DNA of 64,000 nt from Spongilla lacustris (GCA_949361645.1 OX442415.1:28810562-28874561), one strand, 5' to 3'; positions 1-12,650 are shown, counted from the stretch's first letter. Numbers and translations: made by a program. The notes: generated from the letters alone by a model not told the origin.

Positions 1-200
1 ATACATACATGCATAAATGCATACATACATACATACATACATACATACATACATACATACATACATACATACATACATACATACATACATACATACATAC
101 ATACATGCATATATACCTACATGCATGCATGCATACATGCATACATGCATACATACATGCATATATACCTCCATGTATACATCCATACATACACATAATA
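1..200. repeat. (ACAT)n microsatellite, decaying to ATGC variants
   Basis: A near-perfect tetranucleotide run fills about the first 105 bases and then degenerates into CATGCATACATG variants up to about 200. The open frames through it have a 4-residue period (YIHT), as expected for a 4-bp unit, and are not genes. Confidence 0.95.
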
Positions 201-920
201 GCTGTATGTAAGTGCTTGTATTGTGCCAATACTTGCCATTTATGCTACATAAAAATTATTAAGAAAACCTATTTAATCTACAATACCCACCAAACACTCC
301 AAATGTAAAGGCAAAACACCTTAAGAGGATCACTGTTGCATTTGCTCTGACAAGGTTCAGACACTGACAGACAGAAACATGCACACACAAACACAATTCA
401 TATAGTAACTGTCCACCTTATGAATGATACTGTTGTACAGATAGTTCTGAATGCTCCTGCCACATGCCTTCCATGGTATGTACCCTCCCCCCTTCTCAGA
501 TCACATGATGATTGGTGCCATGTCAACTGTGCACACCAACTTCTAATAATAGTACATGATAGGCTTTACACATGTACCAGCAACAAACATACTCACCACA
601 ATCAGGCAAGCTTACAAATACTCACACTACTACAGCAATCACAAACAACACACAAGGCTGGGCTGGGGGCTCAATCTGGAGATGAGCCCACATCACCTTA
701 TGGAAAAACCCCCTGACGAAAAACGTCTAGCAAGAAAAAATCCACCATACATGTTCTCTAACTACATGTAGCACTGTTCAGCCACATACAACTTAAAATA
801 CATTCTACAAACAGTTCAACAGCTGCCACCTCTGTGCCAGGGATCATTTGCCATCAGTCAAGGAATCTGCTCTTGTGTTAAGACACATATGCCACCATTT
901 GGCACCAAACAAAGAACCAA
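180..920 (+). repeat. Inverted repeat module A, left copy
   Basis: This roughly 740-bp segment is repeated in reverse complement at about 2440-3445. Matching landmarks include the stretch around 285-490 against about 2865-3070, and the stretch around 840-915 against about 2440-2525. Identity looks roughly 90 percent with small indels. No coding capacity is visible. The copy ends with CAAATAAAAT at about 921-930, after which module B begins. Confidence 0.85.
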
Positions 921-924
921 ATAA

Positions 925-1770
925 AATGTCGTCTTTATCAATATAATGAACAGTGCTCCATCTGCAATGGAATAATGGTCTGGAAGCAGTGCCGACCTGT
1001 CTCCGATGTCCGGAATCGGCCCCTCTGCACAGAATACGTACGCCCTGTAAGCATGTGTACCTATTTATACATTGTTGCGTTCTGTATCGTCATAATCGTG
1101 GTGTGTACCTGATGCTACAAACAGTATACTATTTAGAATGTGTGTGTGTGTTGGTGTCAAAGATTAATAGTAAGTCTTTACCCATCTATACAATTGCCAG
1201 TCAGCGTCCTCTTTAATGGCGTACGGAAACATGTACATATGGGACCAAATGTGATTTTTTAGCCATAGATTAATCACCTTATGACCTTTCCTCCTCACCC
1301 TCCTTTCCTATATAGCCCTGCCTTTCTATATGTATATAGTACGTACAACAACAGTACTGATAATTCTAACATGGTTGTACAAGGTCAAGAGTACCTTATC
1401 AGGTTGCCATGGTAACTAATAAGAACAATTAGGGAGTGAAAGGTCACATACATATCTTTTCATAGGGTGAGAAAACTGCACTTCATTAGTACATGGTGGA
1501 AAGGACGATCTGTCTCTGGGCATTGAATGGGTAGTCAACTGTTCCAATTCATGTCATGTATCCGTACTGCTTACTAATGCAGTTGTCATTTCTTGCATGC
1601 AACATGTACAGCTCTCTAATGTGATTAATTTTTAGTATGTATTTTCTGTCAAGGCACACGAGTATATTATATTTAGTGCAAGAAGGCATGCATTCTGCAT
1701 GCTGTGCATGTGATGTATGATGTATGTGTATGTATGTATGATCTGTGAACATATGTACAGTATTTATACA
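925..1770 (+). repeat. Inverted repeat module B, left copy
   Basis: Reverse complement of about 3540-4260. The shared stretch begins at GTCGTCTTTATCAATATAATG (about 928) and runs to the GTAT-rich stretch near 1760. The A-B order here is not simply mirrored in the right copy, which reads A' then B' rather than B' then A'. No coding region recognised. Confidence 0.8.
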
Positions 1771-2440
1771 TGTGTGTGTTGTGTGAAGTGAATGGGTGAA
1801 TGGATGAACAGATGCATGCATACGTACAGTGTAATACACGTGTACTCTTTCGTATGAAATTGACTAACCAGGTTAACATCAGTAAAATTTATCTACTTTA
1901 AACCAGTACCCTAAGCTTTTATGTGTGTGCATGCAGGCAGGGTCAGGATGACATTGTCTTCATCACAATGAAAAATAAAACTACATGTAGTAAACCGAAA
2001 AACAAATTACAATGTCATGTGCTGTTAAAAATAATGTTCCACGCAAAGGGACTTGCAGTCTTAGCAGTTTTTGTCAAATGAATATGGGATGTACACGGAA
2101 CTGAACATTGGTAACTTAGGATAATTATAAAACTAGGATGAGAAGCAGCTATTATACACCATGCATTTATTGAATGAAGAAATATACACTTTCCTGTGAT
2201 CTGAAAGTTTTAAAGTAGACCGAAAATGAGCTCCCACCTAAGTAGGGCCTGTACGCATGGTAATGATCGGGGATGGTATGTGTACAATGGTGGGGTTGTG
2301 CTTGGTTATTGGCGGTGCCAGCTGTAAGTGGCAGCTGGCAGCCCAGGTAAAAGCAGTAGCTGGATGCAGTTGTTCAGTCTAAGCGTTCGTGCATACATAG
2401 CACTTGTAGGCACCAGTAATTCTATTTTATTTGGTTGTGC
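1770..2440. other. Unassigned stretch between repeat modules
   Basis: No gene recognised. An 11-base complementary pair (TCTACTTTAAA near 1893 and TTTAAAGTAGA near 2210) hints at a decayed inverted-repeat element, but this is weak. Confidence 0.4.
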
Positions 2441-3445
2441 TTTTTTTGGTGCCAAATGGTAGCATATGTGTCTTATCACAAGAGCAGATTCCTTGACTGA
2501 TGGCAGATGATCCCTGGCACAGAGAAGGTGGCAGCTGTTGGACTGTTTGTAGTAAGTGTTCTAAGTTGTATATGACTGGGCAGTGCTAGTTAGAGGCTTT
2601 TTCTCCAACATGTATGGTGGATTTTTTCCTGCTAGACGTTTTTCGTCAGGGGTTTTTCCATAAGGAGATGTGGGTGTATCTCCAGATTGAGCCCCCTGCC
2701 CAGCCTTGTGTGTAGTTTATGATTGCTGTAGTAGTGTGAGTATTTGTAAGCTTGCCTGATTGTGGTGAGTATGTTTGTTGCTGGTAAATGTGTAAAGCCT
2801 ATCATGTACTATTATTAGAAGTTGGTATGCACACCAATCATCATGTGATCTGAGTAGGGGGGAGGTACATACCATGGGAGGCATGTGGCGGGAGCATTCA
2901 GAACAATCTGTACAACAGTATCATTCATAAGGTGGATAGTTACTATATGAATTATGTGTGTGCTTGTTTCTGTCTGCCAGTGTCTGAACCTTGTCAGAGC
3001 AAATGCAACAGTGATCCTCTTAAGGTGTTTTGCCTTTACATTTGGAGTGTTTGGTGGGTATTGTAGATTAAATAAGTTTTCTTGTATTCCTATAATACAT
3101 GTATACAATGTATAAATTTTATTTAGTCGCTCCCATAGCCTCATATGACAGGCCTACAACAAGCGGGATACCTGGGTTACCCGGGTAGGGGACTCCTAGC
3201 CAGCCTCACCCATGTGTCAGCGGGCGGGGTGTGCTGTGATATAAGGCTATAGGACCGTCCTATATCGGCGTGAGAGTAGAAGTCTCATGCCCATAGCATC
3301 CAGAGGCAATAGGCACCTGGGTGGGGACCGAGGACACAGGAATATGACCTAGGTGGCGGATGATTGGCTGTGGGACCGACTATATTTAGCACAAATGGCA
3401 AGTATTAGTACATGCACTTACATACAGCTATTATGTGTATGTATG
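2440..3445 (-). repeat. Inverted repeat module A, right copy, split by a MITE
   Basis: Reverse-complement copy of about 180-920. It is interrupted by the 255-bp element at 3126-3380; the left copy has no such insert and so shows the pre-insertion site. Confidence 0.85.
3126..3380. mobile_element. hAT-like MITE, 255 bp
   Basis: The ends are imperfect terminal inverted repeats: GTCGCTCCCATAGCC at 3126-3140 and, reverse-complemented from 3366-3380, GTCGGTCCCACAGCC (13 of 15 match). Flanks are near-identical 8-bp duplications, TTTATTTA (3118-3125) and TATATTTA (3381-3388). The paralogous inverted copy near 245-265 lacks the insert. An 8-bp duplication is the hAT-superfamily signature. No transposase is encoded, so it is non-autonomous. 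Confidence 0.8.
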
Positions 3446-3477
3446 GATGTGTACATGTAGGTAAGCATGGATACACG

Positions 3478-3537
3478 TACGTACATACATACATACATAC
3501 ATACATACATACATACATACATACATACATACATACA
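3478..3537. repeat. (ACAT)n microsatellite between A' and B'
   Basis: About fifteen ACAT units at the junction of the two right-hand repeat modules, matching the position of the GTAT tract at the outer end of module B on the left. Confidence 0.9.
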
Positions 3538-3539
3538 AT

Positions 3540-4260
3540 AACATACATGTACATACATGCACATACACACATACATCACATGCACAGCATGCAGCATGCA
3601 TGCCTTCTTGCACTAAACTCGTGTGCCTTGACAGAAAATACATACTAATGAATTCATCACATTAGAGAGCTGTGCAAGAAATGACAACATTAGTAAGCAA
3701 GCAGTACAGGATACATGACAACCCATTCAACGCCCATGAAAAGATACCTATGTGACCTTCTACTCTCTCATATTGTTCTTATTAGTTACCATGGCAACCT
3801 ATTAAGGTACTCTGACCTTGTGCAACTGACTTAGAATTGTCAGTGCTATTGTTGTACACACTTTATAGAAAGGCAGGGGTAGATAGGGAGTGGAAGAGGG
3901 AGGGAGTGAGGATGAGGAGGAAGGGTTCCATAAGGTTTAATCTATGGCTAAACTAACATTTGGTCACATATGCACATGTTTCCATACGCCATTAAACAGG
4001 ACGCTGACTGGCGATAGTATAGATGGGTAAAGACTAGAGAAACACACTATTATTCTTCACCAACGCACATTCTAAATTAGTATACTGTTTGTAGCATCGA
4101 GTACAAACCACGATACAGAACGCTATAAATAGGTAACACACGCCTACAGGCCAGGGTACGTGTTCCGCGCAGAGCGGTCGATTCTGGTGATTGGAGACAG
4201 GTCGGTACTGCTTCCATACCATTATTCCGTTGCAGATGGAGCATTTTTCATTATATTGAT
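3540..4260 (-). repeat. Inverted repeat module B, right copy
   Basis: Reverse complement of about 928-1760. Landmarks are the segment around 4061-4255 (matches 930-1140) and around 3600-3720 (matches 1560-1690). No coding sequence recognised. Confidence 0.8.
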
Positions 4261-4779
4261 AAAGACGACGGTACTTCGAATTCGATCACGTGCAACATTG
4301 ACAATCGAGCCCAAAAGGCCCTCCGTGTATAAATAGAAATAGGAGAAATTAAATTGTGGAAAAGTACACGGACCCTTTTGCCACCCTCTGAAACAATTCT
4401 ACAACTATCCAAATAATATAATATATTGAAAAAAGTGGATGTTGTCGTGAAGAATTTGGGGACCATTTTAAAAAATAGTAAATCAGTTTTGGTGCAATAA
4501 GGCGCCATTTTTAAATGGCGTTTCTATGTGTTGCCATAGATATTTAGTAAAATCAAGGATATTCCATTGTTAATAAAATGAGACTAGGACATGCCAGCAT
4601 TTTGCAAAGCTGGAGTCGAGCTGAGGGCGTGGTGGGCCAGGTGCCGCCCCGTGCCGGGGGTAACTACTAGTACATGCCATGGAATACTAAAAGCTTCGAG
4701 TATGTGTTTTCTGCAAGACAGATCGATGTATTGAAATGATGTTAGGCTGCTTACCTCGACCGGCTGCTCAGACAAGAGA

Positions 4780-5740
4780 TGTAGGCCTACACGTAGCTGT
4801 AGCTGGATCTGAGCTATCCGAGTGCATCCTGAGGTCTACAGTGGCGACGAGGGTGCATGGGATACTCATAGCTAAGAAGGATGGCAGGGGAGTGTGACGC
4901 GTCAACGGAAGACTGGTTGAGTTAATACGTCCGGTCGAGCGGCTAGAACATTTCTTCCTGGCAAATAAAGTGGAAGCCGAACAGAAAAAGGACGCTTTCC
5001 TCGCCTGTATTACATTTGGCCTGCTCCGAGCGCTCGTAGCACCCCAGAAATTGAAAGACTGAACGTACGAGCAACTGGTCGCAGCCTTAACGACACACAT
5101 CAAACCTCTAGTCATCGCAGAAGTACGGTTCCACAAACGGGACAAAAGGAGGGAGAAATTGTGATATGTGGTATGCAGCAAGTTTGCAGAACTGTGCGTT
5201 TGGTGCGACGTTATCAGAGACGCTGAGAGACAGGGTGTTCTTTGGTATGAGGGACGAGGGGGTACAGAAGAGACTCCTCACAAAGGCAGACCTCACTTTT
5301 GCCAAGGTGCTGGAGACAGCGGATATAGCGGAAAGGGAGACTAAAGACGCGCAGAACAGTTGCAGAGTGTCACAAAACAGGAAGTACATAAAGTGGCAGC
5401 ACCACCAAGAAGGGGGAGACCGTCAGGCCTAGGGGCTTGCAACAGGTGTGGAGGAGCGCATGATACTCAACAGTGCAGGTTCAGAAACAAAGTTTGCAGG
5501 AAATGGGGGCAAATTGAGAGGGCGTGTTGTGCAAAGAAAAGGGCAGAAGGAACAGGTGTTGGAAAGGGTGTACCCACTAGAGACCACTCTGTGAAGGAAC
5601 TAAAGGGGGACGATGAAAGCAAAGAAGAATGGGACAGACTGAAATGGGGATCACTACATGGCCTAGCAGAAGACAAGAGAAATGGAATGAAACAGAGGAC
5701 AATGGGTAAACCTATATGTATGTGGAGTTCATCATGAATG
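4780..5740 (+). pseudogene. Ty3/Gypsy-type retrotransposon gag remnant
   Basis: The plus strand carries pieces of a retrotransposon gag-like protein in more than one frame, broken by stops and frameshifts. The clearest open piece (about 5166-5432) has the LSETLRDRVFFGMRDEGVQ-type segment that precedes the nucleocapsid in many Ty3/Gypsy gags. About 5440-5560 carries a zinc knuckle (CX2CX3HX4C), followed by a second, degenerate knuckle lacking key Cys/His residues. Upstream (about 4930-5160) are in-frame stops. Reverse transcriptase, integrase and LTRs were not found. Dead copy. Confidence 0.7.
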
Positions 5741-5764
5741 AACAATTGCTATGTATCAATACAA

Positions 5765-6180
5765 TTGGTTGTACCCCAAATTGTACAGGGCTGTACAATT
5801 TTATAGGCCTGTACCACTGTACAGGCCACTACCCCTCCCTGTACACACCATTACCCTTGTACAGGCCTGCACCCCTGTACAAGCCTGTACCCTTGTACAG
5901 TCCTGTACCCCCCACCCACCCCAGTACAGGCCTGTACCCCTGTCCAGGCTTGTACCCCTCCCTGCATGTACACGCCTTTACCCCTGTACAAGCCTGTACC
6001 CACTGTACAGTCCTGTACACCCCCCCCCCCCCCCCCCAGTACAGGCCTGTACCCCTGTCCAGGCTTGTATCCCTGTACCCCTCCTTGAACATGCCTGTAT
6101 CCCTGAGCAGGCCTGTACCCCTCGGCCCTCCTCCGTAAACAGTGGTACAGGCCTATACCTCTCCCTGTACCCTTTCACAG
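5765..6180. repeat. TGTAC-rich minisatellite
   Basis: Irregular repeats of CCTGTACAGGCCTGTACCC type, with a C homopolymer of about 18 near 6021-6039. Self-complementary TGTACA and AGGCCT motifs recur throughout. No gene. Confidence 0.85.
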
Positions 6181-6209
6181 GATTGTCATGTATAGTTCAT
6201 GTAGACCTC

Positions 6210-6640
6210 TACTCAAAGCATGGCTTTATAACCTCTTCTGTAGTTTTGAGTGGCCGTCCCTCCTGAATAGGCTGAAACACCCTTGCTAACACCATGTCCC
6301 TTAATTGTTGTTGTTCTTCCTAATTCTGCCACCTCGACCAGGAGGGTTTGTAGTTGGGAATGTCTCTCCTTCCTCCTCGTCCATTTGTGCCATCTGCATG
6401 TCGGCCACCACTGGGAGACGTGAAAGTGCATCAGCATTTGTGTGCTGAGTGGTACTCTTGTACCTGATATCAAGACAGGGCTAGCCTACCGCATATACCA
6501 ATGCAACCGTGCTGCTGTCACTGCTGGTAATCCCTTTTCAGGGTTGAGAATGGACAACAAGGGATGGTGGTCAGCTCTGTCACCAGTGTGAAATGGGGAG
6601 GAACTGTGATGTCCGGAAACATTCAGTGATTAGAGATATA
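6210..6640 (-). pseudogene. Ty3/Gypsy-type pol RNase H remnant
   Basis: Read on the minus strand, about 6600-6510 gives a fragment resembling the retrotransposon RNase H segment (a DHHPLLSILNPEKG stretch followed by AVTAARLHW). About 6420-6390 gives the ADALSRLP-like tail, in a different frame. It is frame-broken and lacks the rest of pol. Its orientation is opposite to the gag remnant at 4780-5740, so the two are not simply one intact element. Confidence 0.6.
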
Positions 6641-7450
6641 TAGGATCACGTGTGTGTGTATGATTCAGTATAATGAATGAATGGTTGTTGATGTTGTGAG
6701 CTATCCTGAGGTATCGAGTGTCTGAGAAACAAACCAGCCTAGGACGCCATTGCATGTGGTTGAATCTTTTGAAACATGATCACATGTACATGTACAACAG
6801 TGCTTTGTTGTGACACCTGCAGTTAAATTAACACAACAGTAACGCTACATTACATCCATGCACATGCACTGTTCCTTCTGATTGTTCCTGCAGCTAGTGA
6901 GCGTTGTAGGGCCAGCGGGGTGAATGGGGATAAGGGGAGGAAAGGAGAGAGGAGGAGCGAGAATGATGTGAGGGAGGGAGAGGTAAGAAAATTGACGGGA
7001 TGAGGAGGGAGGGAGATGGAAGGGGAGGTAAGGAAATTGAAGGGAGGAGGAAAAGAGAAAGTATTATTTGTTTTTTTTTTGTACAGGTTGTGGTGGCAGT
7101 TTGTACATGCCAAAACATTGAGTGTCTGACTGGCTAAATACAATTGTGGGATTCATGAAAGTTTGTGTTATGATGTTCTACTTCCATTGTTGCAGTATTA
7201 TTGTAGGAAGTCTTCCCTTCATATGTACAGTTAAATGGCATGTTTGTGAACCCTGGATTAATTGACAGAACAGCAAGTGACATGCCACGTGTACACCAGG
7301 GGGTAGGTACGGTAAATCCCTGGTGTTATAGGAAGTACATGCATGTAATGGTGTGCTTCTTGTACACGTAACATCTGTAGCAAATGCATGACTGGAAACC
7401 GTAAGTGATACTGGCAGATGTTGCCTATTCCTGCCTCCTCCTCCCCCACG
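6640..7450. other. Non-coding, no gene recognised
   Basis: Contains a purine-rich stretch (about 6915-7060, GGGAGGGAG-like) and scattered ACATGT palindromes. The apparent short ORFs are low-complexity. Confidence 0.5.
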
Positions 7451-7458
7451 TTCAGCTG

Positions 7459-7459
7459 A

Positions 7460-7492
<33 letters not shown>

Positions 7493-7566
7493 GTGCGTGT
7501 GTGTGCGTGTGTGCGTGTGTGTGTATGTACATGTATGTGTGTGTGTACATGTATGTGTGTGTGTGC
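7459..7566. repeat. (GT)n microsatellite with GTGTGC and ACATGTAT interruptions
   Basis: Dinucleotide run of about 100 bp. Confidence 0.95.
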
Positions 7567-7975
7567 ATAACACCTGCTGATCCTATCTTATTTGGATGTT
7601 TGTACAAAGTAACAAAGGCCCAATGTCATGAATTTTGTTGTGTGGCCAGACTGTGCTGATAAAAGGTCTAGGTCTGTACATACAGTGAATAATCTCATGC
7701 ACATGCATCTTTGTGCCCCTAGGCCTGGTTTTGCTGGTTGTCCTAAGGAATAGCTGTGTCCTGGAAGTTCATAGTATGTTAACAGATGCGCAGCACTACT
7801 ACTTGTGTCCATATATGTATGTACATTTTTTTTGGTGAGCCCCAGGGTTATTCTATTGCCTGTCTACTTGTTGCCAGCTAGGCTTGGAGTACTACAGTTG
7901 AGAGCCTTACTGTTGACAGTAATGAGAGCAAGGTACTACATGTAATGCCGTGCATACTAAGAATGAAAACCTTTA

Positions 7976-8070
7976 GGGAAGGCCAACTATATAGGGAGAA
8001 GGCCAACTATATAGGGAGAAGGCCAACAGTATAGGGAGAAGGCCAACTGTATAGGGAGAAGGCCAACTGA
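7976..8070. repeat. 20-bp minisatellite, minor locus
   Basis: About five copies of AAGGCCAACTATATAGGGAG, the same unit as the large array at 9.75-10.68 kb but separated from it by 1.7 kb of other sequence. Confidence 0.9.
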
Positions 8071-8099
8071 CCAACAGTATAGTATATAACATGTACATG

Positions 8100-9060
8100 T
8101 ACATGTAAGTTGTCAAGGGAGGTGTGTCCATACATGTATGTACGAAGTGGGCCCATAAGGTTATTCTATTTGTGATAACTAATGCAAACAGTAAATGGGC
8201 ATGGGCCAACCTACATGTATGAAGCTTTAGCATAGCCCCAGAACCATTATCCCTTGTTAGGCCAGTAGCTTAGGGCTGGCTTGTGGTTTCCTTGTCCACA
8301 CAATGGATGTGGTTGCTTTGCAAAACTTAGGTAACCACTACCTATCTTAGTGACCTACAGCCAAAAAAGTTGCATGAAGGGCATACGATGACTTGGCTAC
8401 ATACATGTATAGAAGGGTTAAGGTTACCACACGTACACGTAGGTAACATGTTGCATGCAACTCAAATGAATATAGCGCATGGTAGCCTTTTAAAGCACAG
8501 CCTCATATGCAAATGTAGTAATATTAAATTTACCAGAACTTTTGTGTAGGTAGTCATGGTTAGGGTTTATACCTGTATCTGGTAGCCACCAGATGAGAGC
8601 ATGGTGGTACAATTTTTGAAATTAGTCCTGGGTACATATACTAGGTACAGGATTAGATGGTGTCTATAAAGATAGACAATAGTACATGTAACAAAGAGTA
8701 CATGTACAAGTTAATGTACCTCTCCAGGCCCTTAAACGGAAGTACTTTAACATGCATGTTCAAAGACTTCTGATGGAGCCATCACCCAAGTGATGCATTT
8801 TATGTGTACAAAGGACACCTCCCCCCTTCTGGGGGATTTGGAGAGGTGATCCAATGACACCACCAACACCCCTCCAGGGGAGTCAGGAAGTGTTCTCAGC
8901 ACCAATGCATGCAAACAAAAATTAGCATGTCCAAAAATACCATGCGTACTCTAGTGCATGTAACCACCATCACAATAGCCCCCAAACAGCTATTTACACA
9001 CCTGTTATCTGTCGTCACTGTGTTCAAAGGACTGGGGAAGTAGCCAGACCAGTAAATACT
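8100..9060. other. Non-coding, no gene recognised
   Basis: Contains a partial copy (about 8449-8500) of the palindromic element also seen near 61.1 and 61.6 kb, marked by GCATGCAACTCAAATGAATA. No supported gene. Confidence 0.5.
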
Positions 9061-9169
9061 TTGGTTTGTAGTACTGCAGTTAGTAGGTCTTCATTGATCC
9101 TCTGCTCCTCCAGTAGTATGGTAGCTCTCTCCTGGTAGATTGTTGTGTCTTGTTGTGGTTGTACAGCAA

Positions 9170-9362
<193 letters not shown>

Positions 9363-9754
9363 ATGTACATGCATGTGTGTGTTTGTGTCCAAATTATTAT
9401 TATTTATATCTGATGTATATGGATGTACATGTAAGTACCACTGTGTACAGGTATATGTGTGGACATCATTGGTGTGTGTGCCCATGTTTGAAGCACACAA
9501 TACACAGCTCTACATCAGTGTGTGTAGTGTGCACATGATGGAGACACTTGTGAATATGTGCATCGCCACCAGTAGAGCTACTACATTGAGTGTCCACACT
9601 GTAACTGAGCATGCGTGACTTGCTGGAAGTGTCCATGCACGTGTGTGGTGTGTGTGTCCCACAGGTCAGCTATACACATTGTAAACAAAGGGACAGAGAT
9701 GCTACACAAATGGACAATGCTCAGTGGTTCATATAGGGAGATATAGGAAATAGT

Positions 9755-10790
9755 ATAGGGATAAGGCCGACAGTACACATGTAGGTAGAAAGTCAACAGT
9801 ATAGGGAGAAAGCCAACAGCATAGGGAGACGGCCAACTGTATAGGAATAGTATAGGGAGAAGGCCAACAGTATAGGGAGAAGGCCAACAGTACAGGGAGA
9901 AGGCCAACAGTATAGGGAGAAGGCCAACAGTACAGGGAGAAGGCCAACAGTATAGGGAGAAGGCCAACAGTATAGGGAGAAGGCCAACAGTATAGGGAGA
10001 ATGCCAACAGTATAGGGAGAAGGCCAACAGTATAGGGAGAAGGCCAACAGTATAGGGAGAAGGCCAACAGTATAGGGAGAAGGCCAACAGTATAGGGAGA
10101 AGGCCAACAGTATAGGGAGAAGGCCAACAGTATAGAGAGAAGGCCAACAGTATAGGGAGAAGGCCAACAGTATAGGGAGAAGGCCAACAGTATAGGGAGA
10201 AGGCCAACAGTATAGGGAGAAGGCCAACAGTATAGGGAAAAGGCCAACAGTATAGGGAGAAGGCCAACAGTATAGGGAGAAGGCCAACAGTATAGGGAGA
10301 AGGCCAACAGTATAGGGAGAAGGCCAACAGTATAGGGAGAAGGCAAACAGTATAGGGAGAAGGCCAACAGTATAGGGAGAAGGCCAACAGTATAGGGAGA
10401 AGGCCAACAGTATAGGGAAAAGGCCAACAGTATAGGGAGAAGGCCAACAGTATAGGGAGAAGGCCAACAGTATAGGGAGAAGGCCAACAGTATAGGGAGA
10501 AGGCCAATGTATAGGGAGAAGGCCAATGTATAGGGAGAAGGGCCAACAGTATAGGGAGAAGGCCAACTGTATATAGGGAGAAGGCCAACTGTATAGGGAG
10601 CAGGCCAAGAGTATAGGGAGAAGGCCAACAGTATAGGGAGAAGGCCAACTGTATAGCGAGAAGGCCACCAGTCTAACACTACAGGAAGAAGACCAACAGT
10701 ATAAGGTGACGGGCAATTAACGGTCCGGGAGAAGGCCAACAGTACAGGGAGAATTCCATACAATACTAGTATAGGGAGAAGGCCATATCT
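9755..10790. repeat. 20-bp minisatellite, major array
   Basis: About 45 copies of AAGGCCAACAGTATAGGGAG. The core (9860-10500) is nearly homogeneous and the edges are degenerate, with CAACTG and CAATG variants. All three minus frames stay open for 300-360 codons because 20 is not divisible by 3 and the unit lacks minus-strand stops; these are not proteins. Confidence 0.97.
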
Positions 10791-10799
10791 CCTCCCCCT

Positions 10800-11940
10800 T
10801 CACTGCATCGAATATATGCCTGTTCTGCACATACTAAATTCACACAGTATACTCACCAAAACACTTGAATCTCAGAAGTTGAAATCATGCAGGGCAATCT
10901 GTTTATTGCTGCCTCCACATCTCCAAAGCTATGATTGTGTATTATCGTTAATAACTCATCTGCAATTAACAGTTAACTAGTTGCAACGTACGCAATAACT
11001 GTAACTTAATCCCAGATGACGCAAGGTATTACATTATGACATATTTTTTTCGTCTTGATTTTACTACACGAACGGTTCATGTCATAATTATATAAAACCC
11101 AGATTCACAATCAGACCGATTTATAGTAAATTATAAATGTGTTTAAAATTCAATTTAAAAATAAAGCATGATGACCGCCTATGTATGGGCCATTTCTCCA
11201 TTATGAAGTACTAGACTCCAAAATGTATTTTACCATACAGAAATGGTGTAGTATGAAGTGTTGAAAATAGGAAGTTAATATATTTTACCGTTCGGGAGTT
11301 ATGATGTGAATCAGTGAATGTGCTTTTATAACTGACATGTAGACTTCACCCAAGCTTTGATACACTGTGACTGCTGTCAATGAGTGTTATCGTCATACAT
11401 GCAATTGAAATGAATGTTCAGTGACATGTATCGACTACTCCCATCAAAACCACACGTCCACAACGCTTCCCTACACCCTTCATTGTGTGTTCACATAGTC
11501 ATGCTCCGTCCTGCTTTTTTAACCATGAATAAATGGATTATCATGCAGTGACAGAGACACAGTTGTTAACTACAAGTAAAGGTGCCTTGCTGTATGTATT
11601 GCCAACGCACGCCTCCCCGTGTAGGACTTCGTCATCTTGTAATCGTTTGTGTTTGCTAACTGCTTCAGAATAAGTCCTATTGAAAGTACTCAATTAAAGA
11701 TTAGCGTAATTTTTTAATGCCCTCCTCACCTAACCTTCTCCTCTTCCCTGTTCCTTTCTTACCTACCCAATTTTTCAATAATAATAATAATAATCTTTAT
11801 TACTGAGTCATTTAGATTTTAAAAAATTAAGATAATAAACTATTGTGGTAACTGACTTCTTTACATTGTAAATAATACTATGCTAGGAAATTACATGTAG
11901 ACTTCACCGCATTTGTTTTCGTTATGATTTGAAGTAGTGT
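10800..11940. other. AT-rich non-coding sequence
   Basis: No gene, array or element recognised. AT-richer than the flanks, with short (AAT)n near 11780. Confidence 0.5.
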
Positions 11941-11943
11941 TCA

Positions 11944-12100
11944 CATGAAGGAAATGCTCCAAGCTTTGAGACATGGTTCCTCTGATAATGAACTGCTTAT
12001 AAGCGTGTTTTCGTCAGAACGTGATCCACCCTTCTCTGAGGAAAGTGTAAAATCTTTTCTATACAAGACCGGCACATGTTCGTTTGTCACATTTTGAGGT
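11944..12100 (+). CDS. Short unidentified ORF or decayed exon
   Basis: From an ATG at about 11945 the frame reads about 50 residues of ordinary, non-repetitive composition (including NELLISVFSSERDPPF) and stops near 12095. The following 200 bases give further protein-like pieces in shifted frames. This could be the decayed end of a gene or transposon. I do not recognise the family. Confidence 0.25.
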
Positions 12101-12450
12101 GGTCCTTTCATATGATATGAGAGGGGTGACCACAGGAAAGGCACTGCGTGTTGTGGTGCACAGGAGTAGCGGGCTTAATTGCTGTGGTGGTGAAATGCTG
12201 CCGGCTTATAAAAGCTTGTAGAAACTTGTCCATCTACGTTTTGGCCAACCTCGTGTTGACCCATGCATGTTATGTCACATGCAGTTCATTGAACTTTACA
12301 AATCACACGCAAACCAATTTATTTATTTTTAAAATGTTCAATCACACAGTGATTTTACAGTGACTTGTTTGTTTCATATTTTTTAATCCTATATAAAATC
12401 AAAACTTCATTTGACGCGTTTTTTTCCCTGTGACGTGTCTGTTTTTAATT

Positions 12451-12650
12451 NNNNNNNNNNNNNNNNNNNNNNNNNNNNNNNNNNNNNNNNNNNNNNNNNN
12501 NNNNNNNNNNNNNNNNNNNNNNNNNNNNNNNNNNNNNNNNNNNNNNNNNNNNNNNNNNNNNNNNNNNNNNNNNNNNNNNNNNNNNNNNNNNNNNNNNNNN
12601 NNNNNNNNNNNNNNNNNNNNNNNNNNNNNNNNNNNNNNNNNNNNNNNNNN
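12451..12650. other. Assembly gap, 200 N
   Basis: Exactly 200 N. The 18 bases ACGTGTCTGTTTTTAATT occur immediately before the gap (12433-12450) and again at about 12746-12763, which suggests the flanks may overlap or carry a duplication. Confidence 0.99.

Noticed and set aside
9581..10763. Overlapping minus-strand ORFs of 307-355 codons
   Set aside because: They translate a 20-bp tandem repeat in all three frames; period and absence of stops come from the unit, with no splice, start or family evidence.
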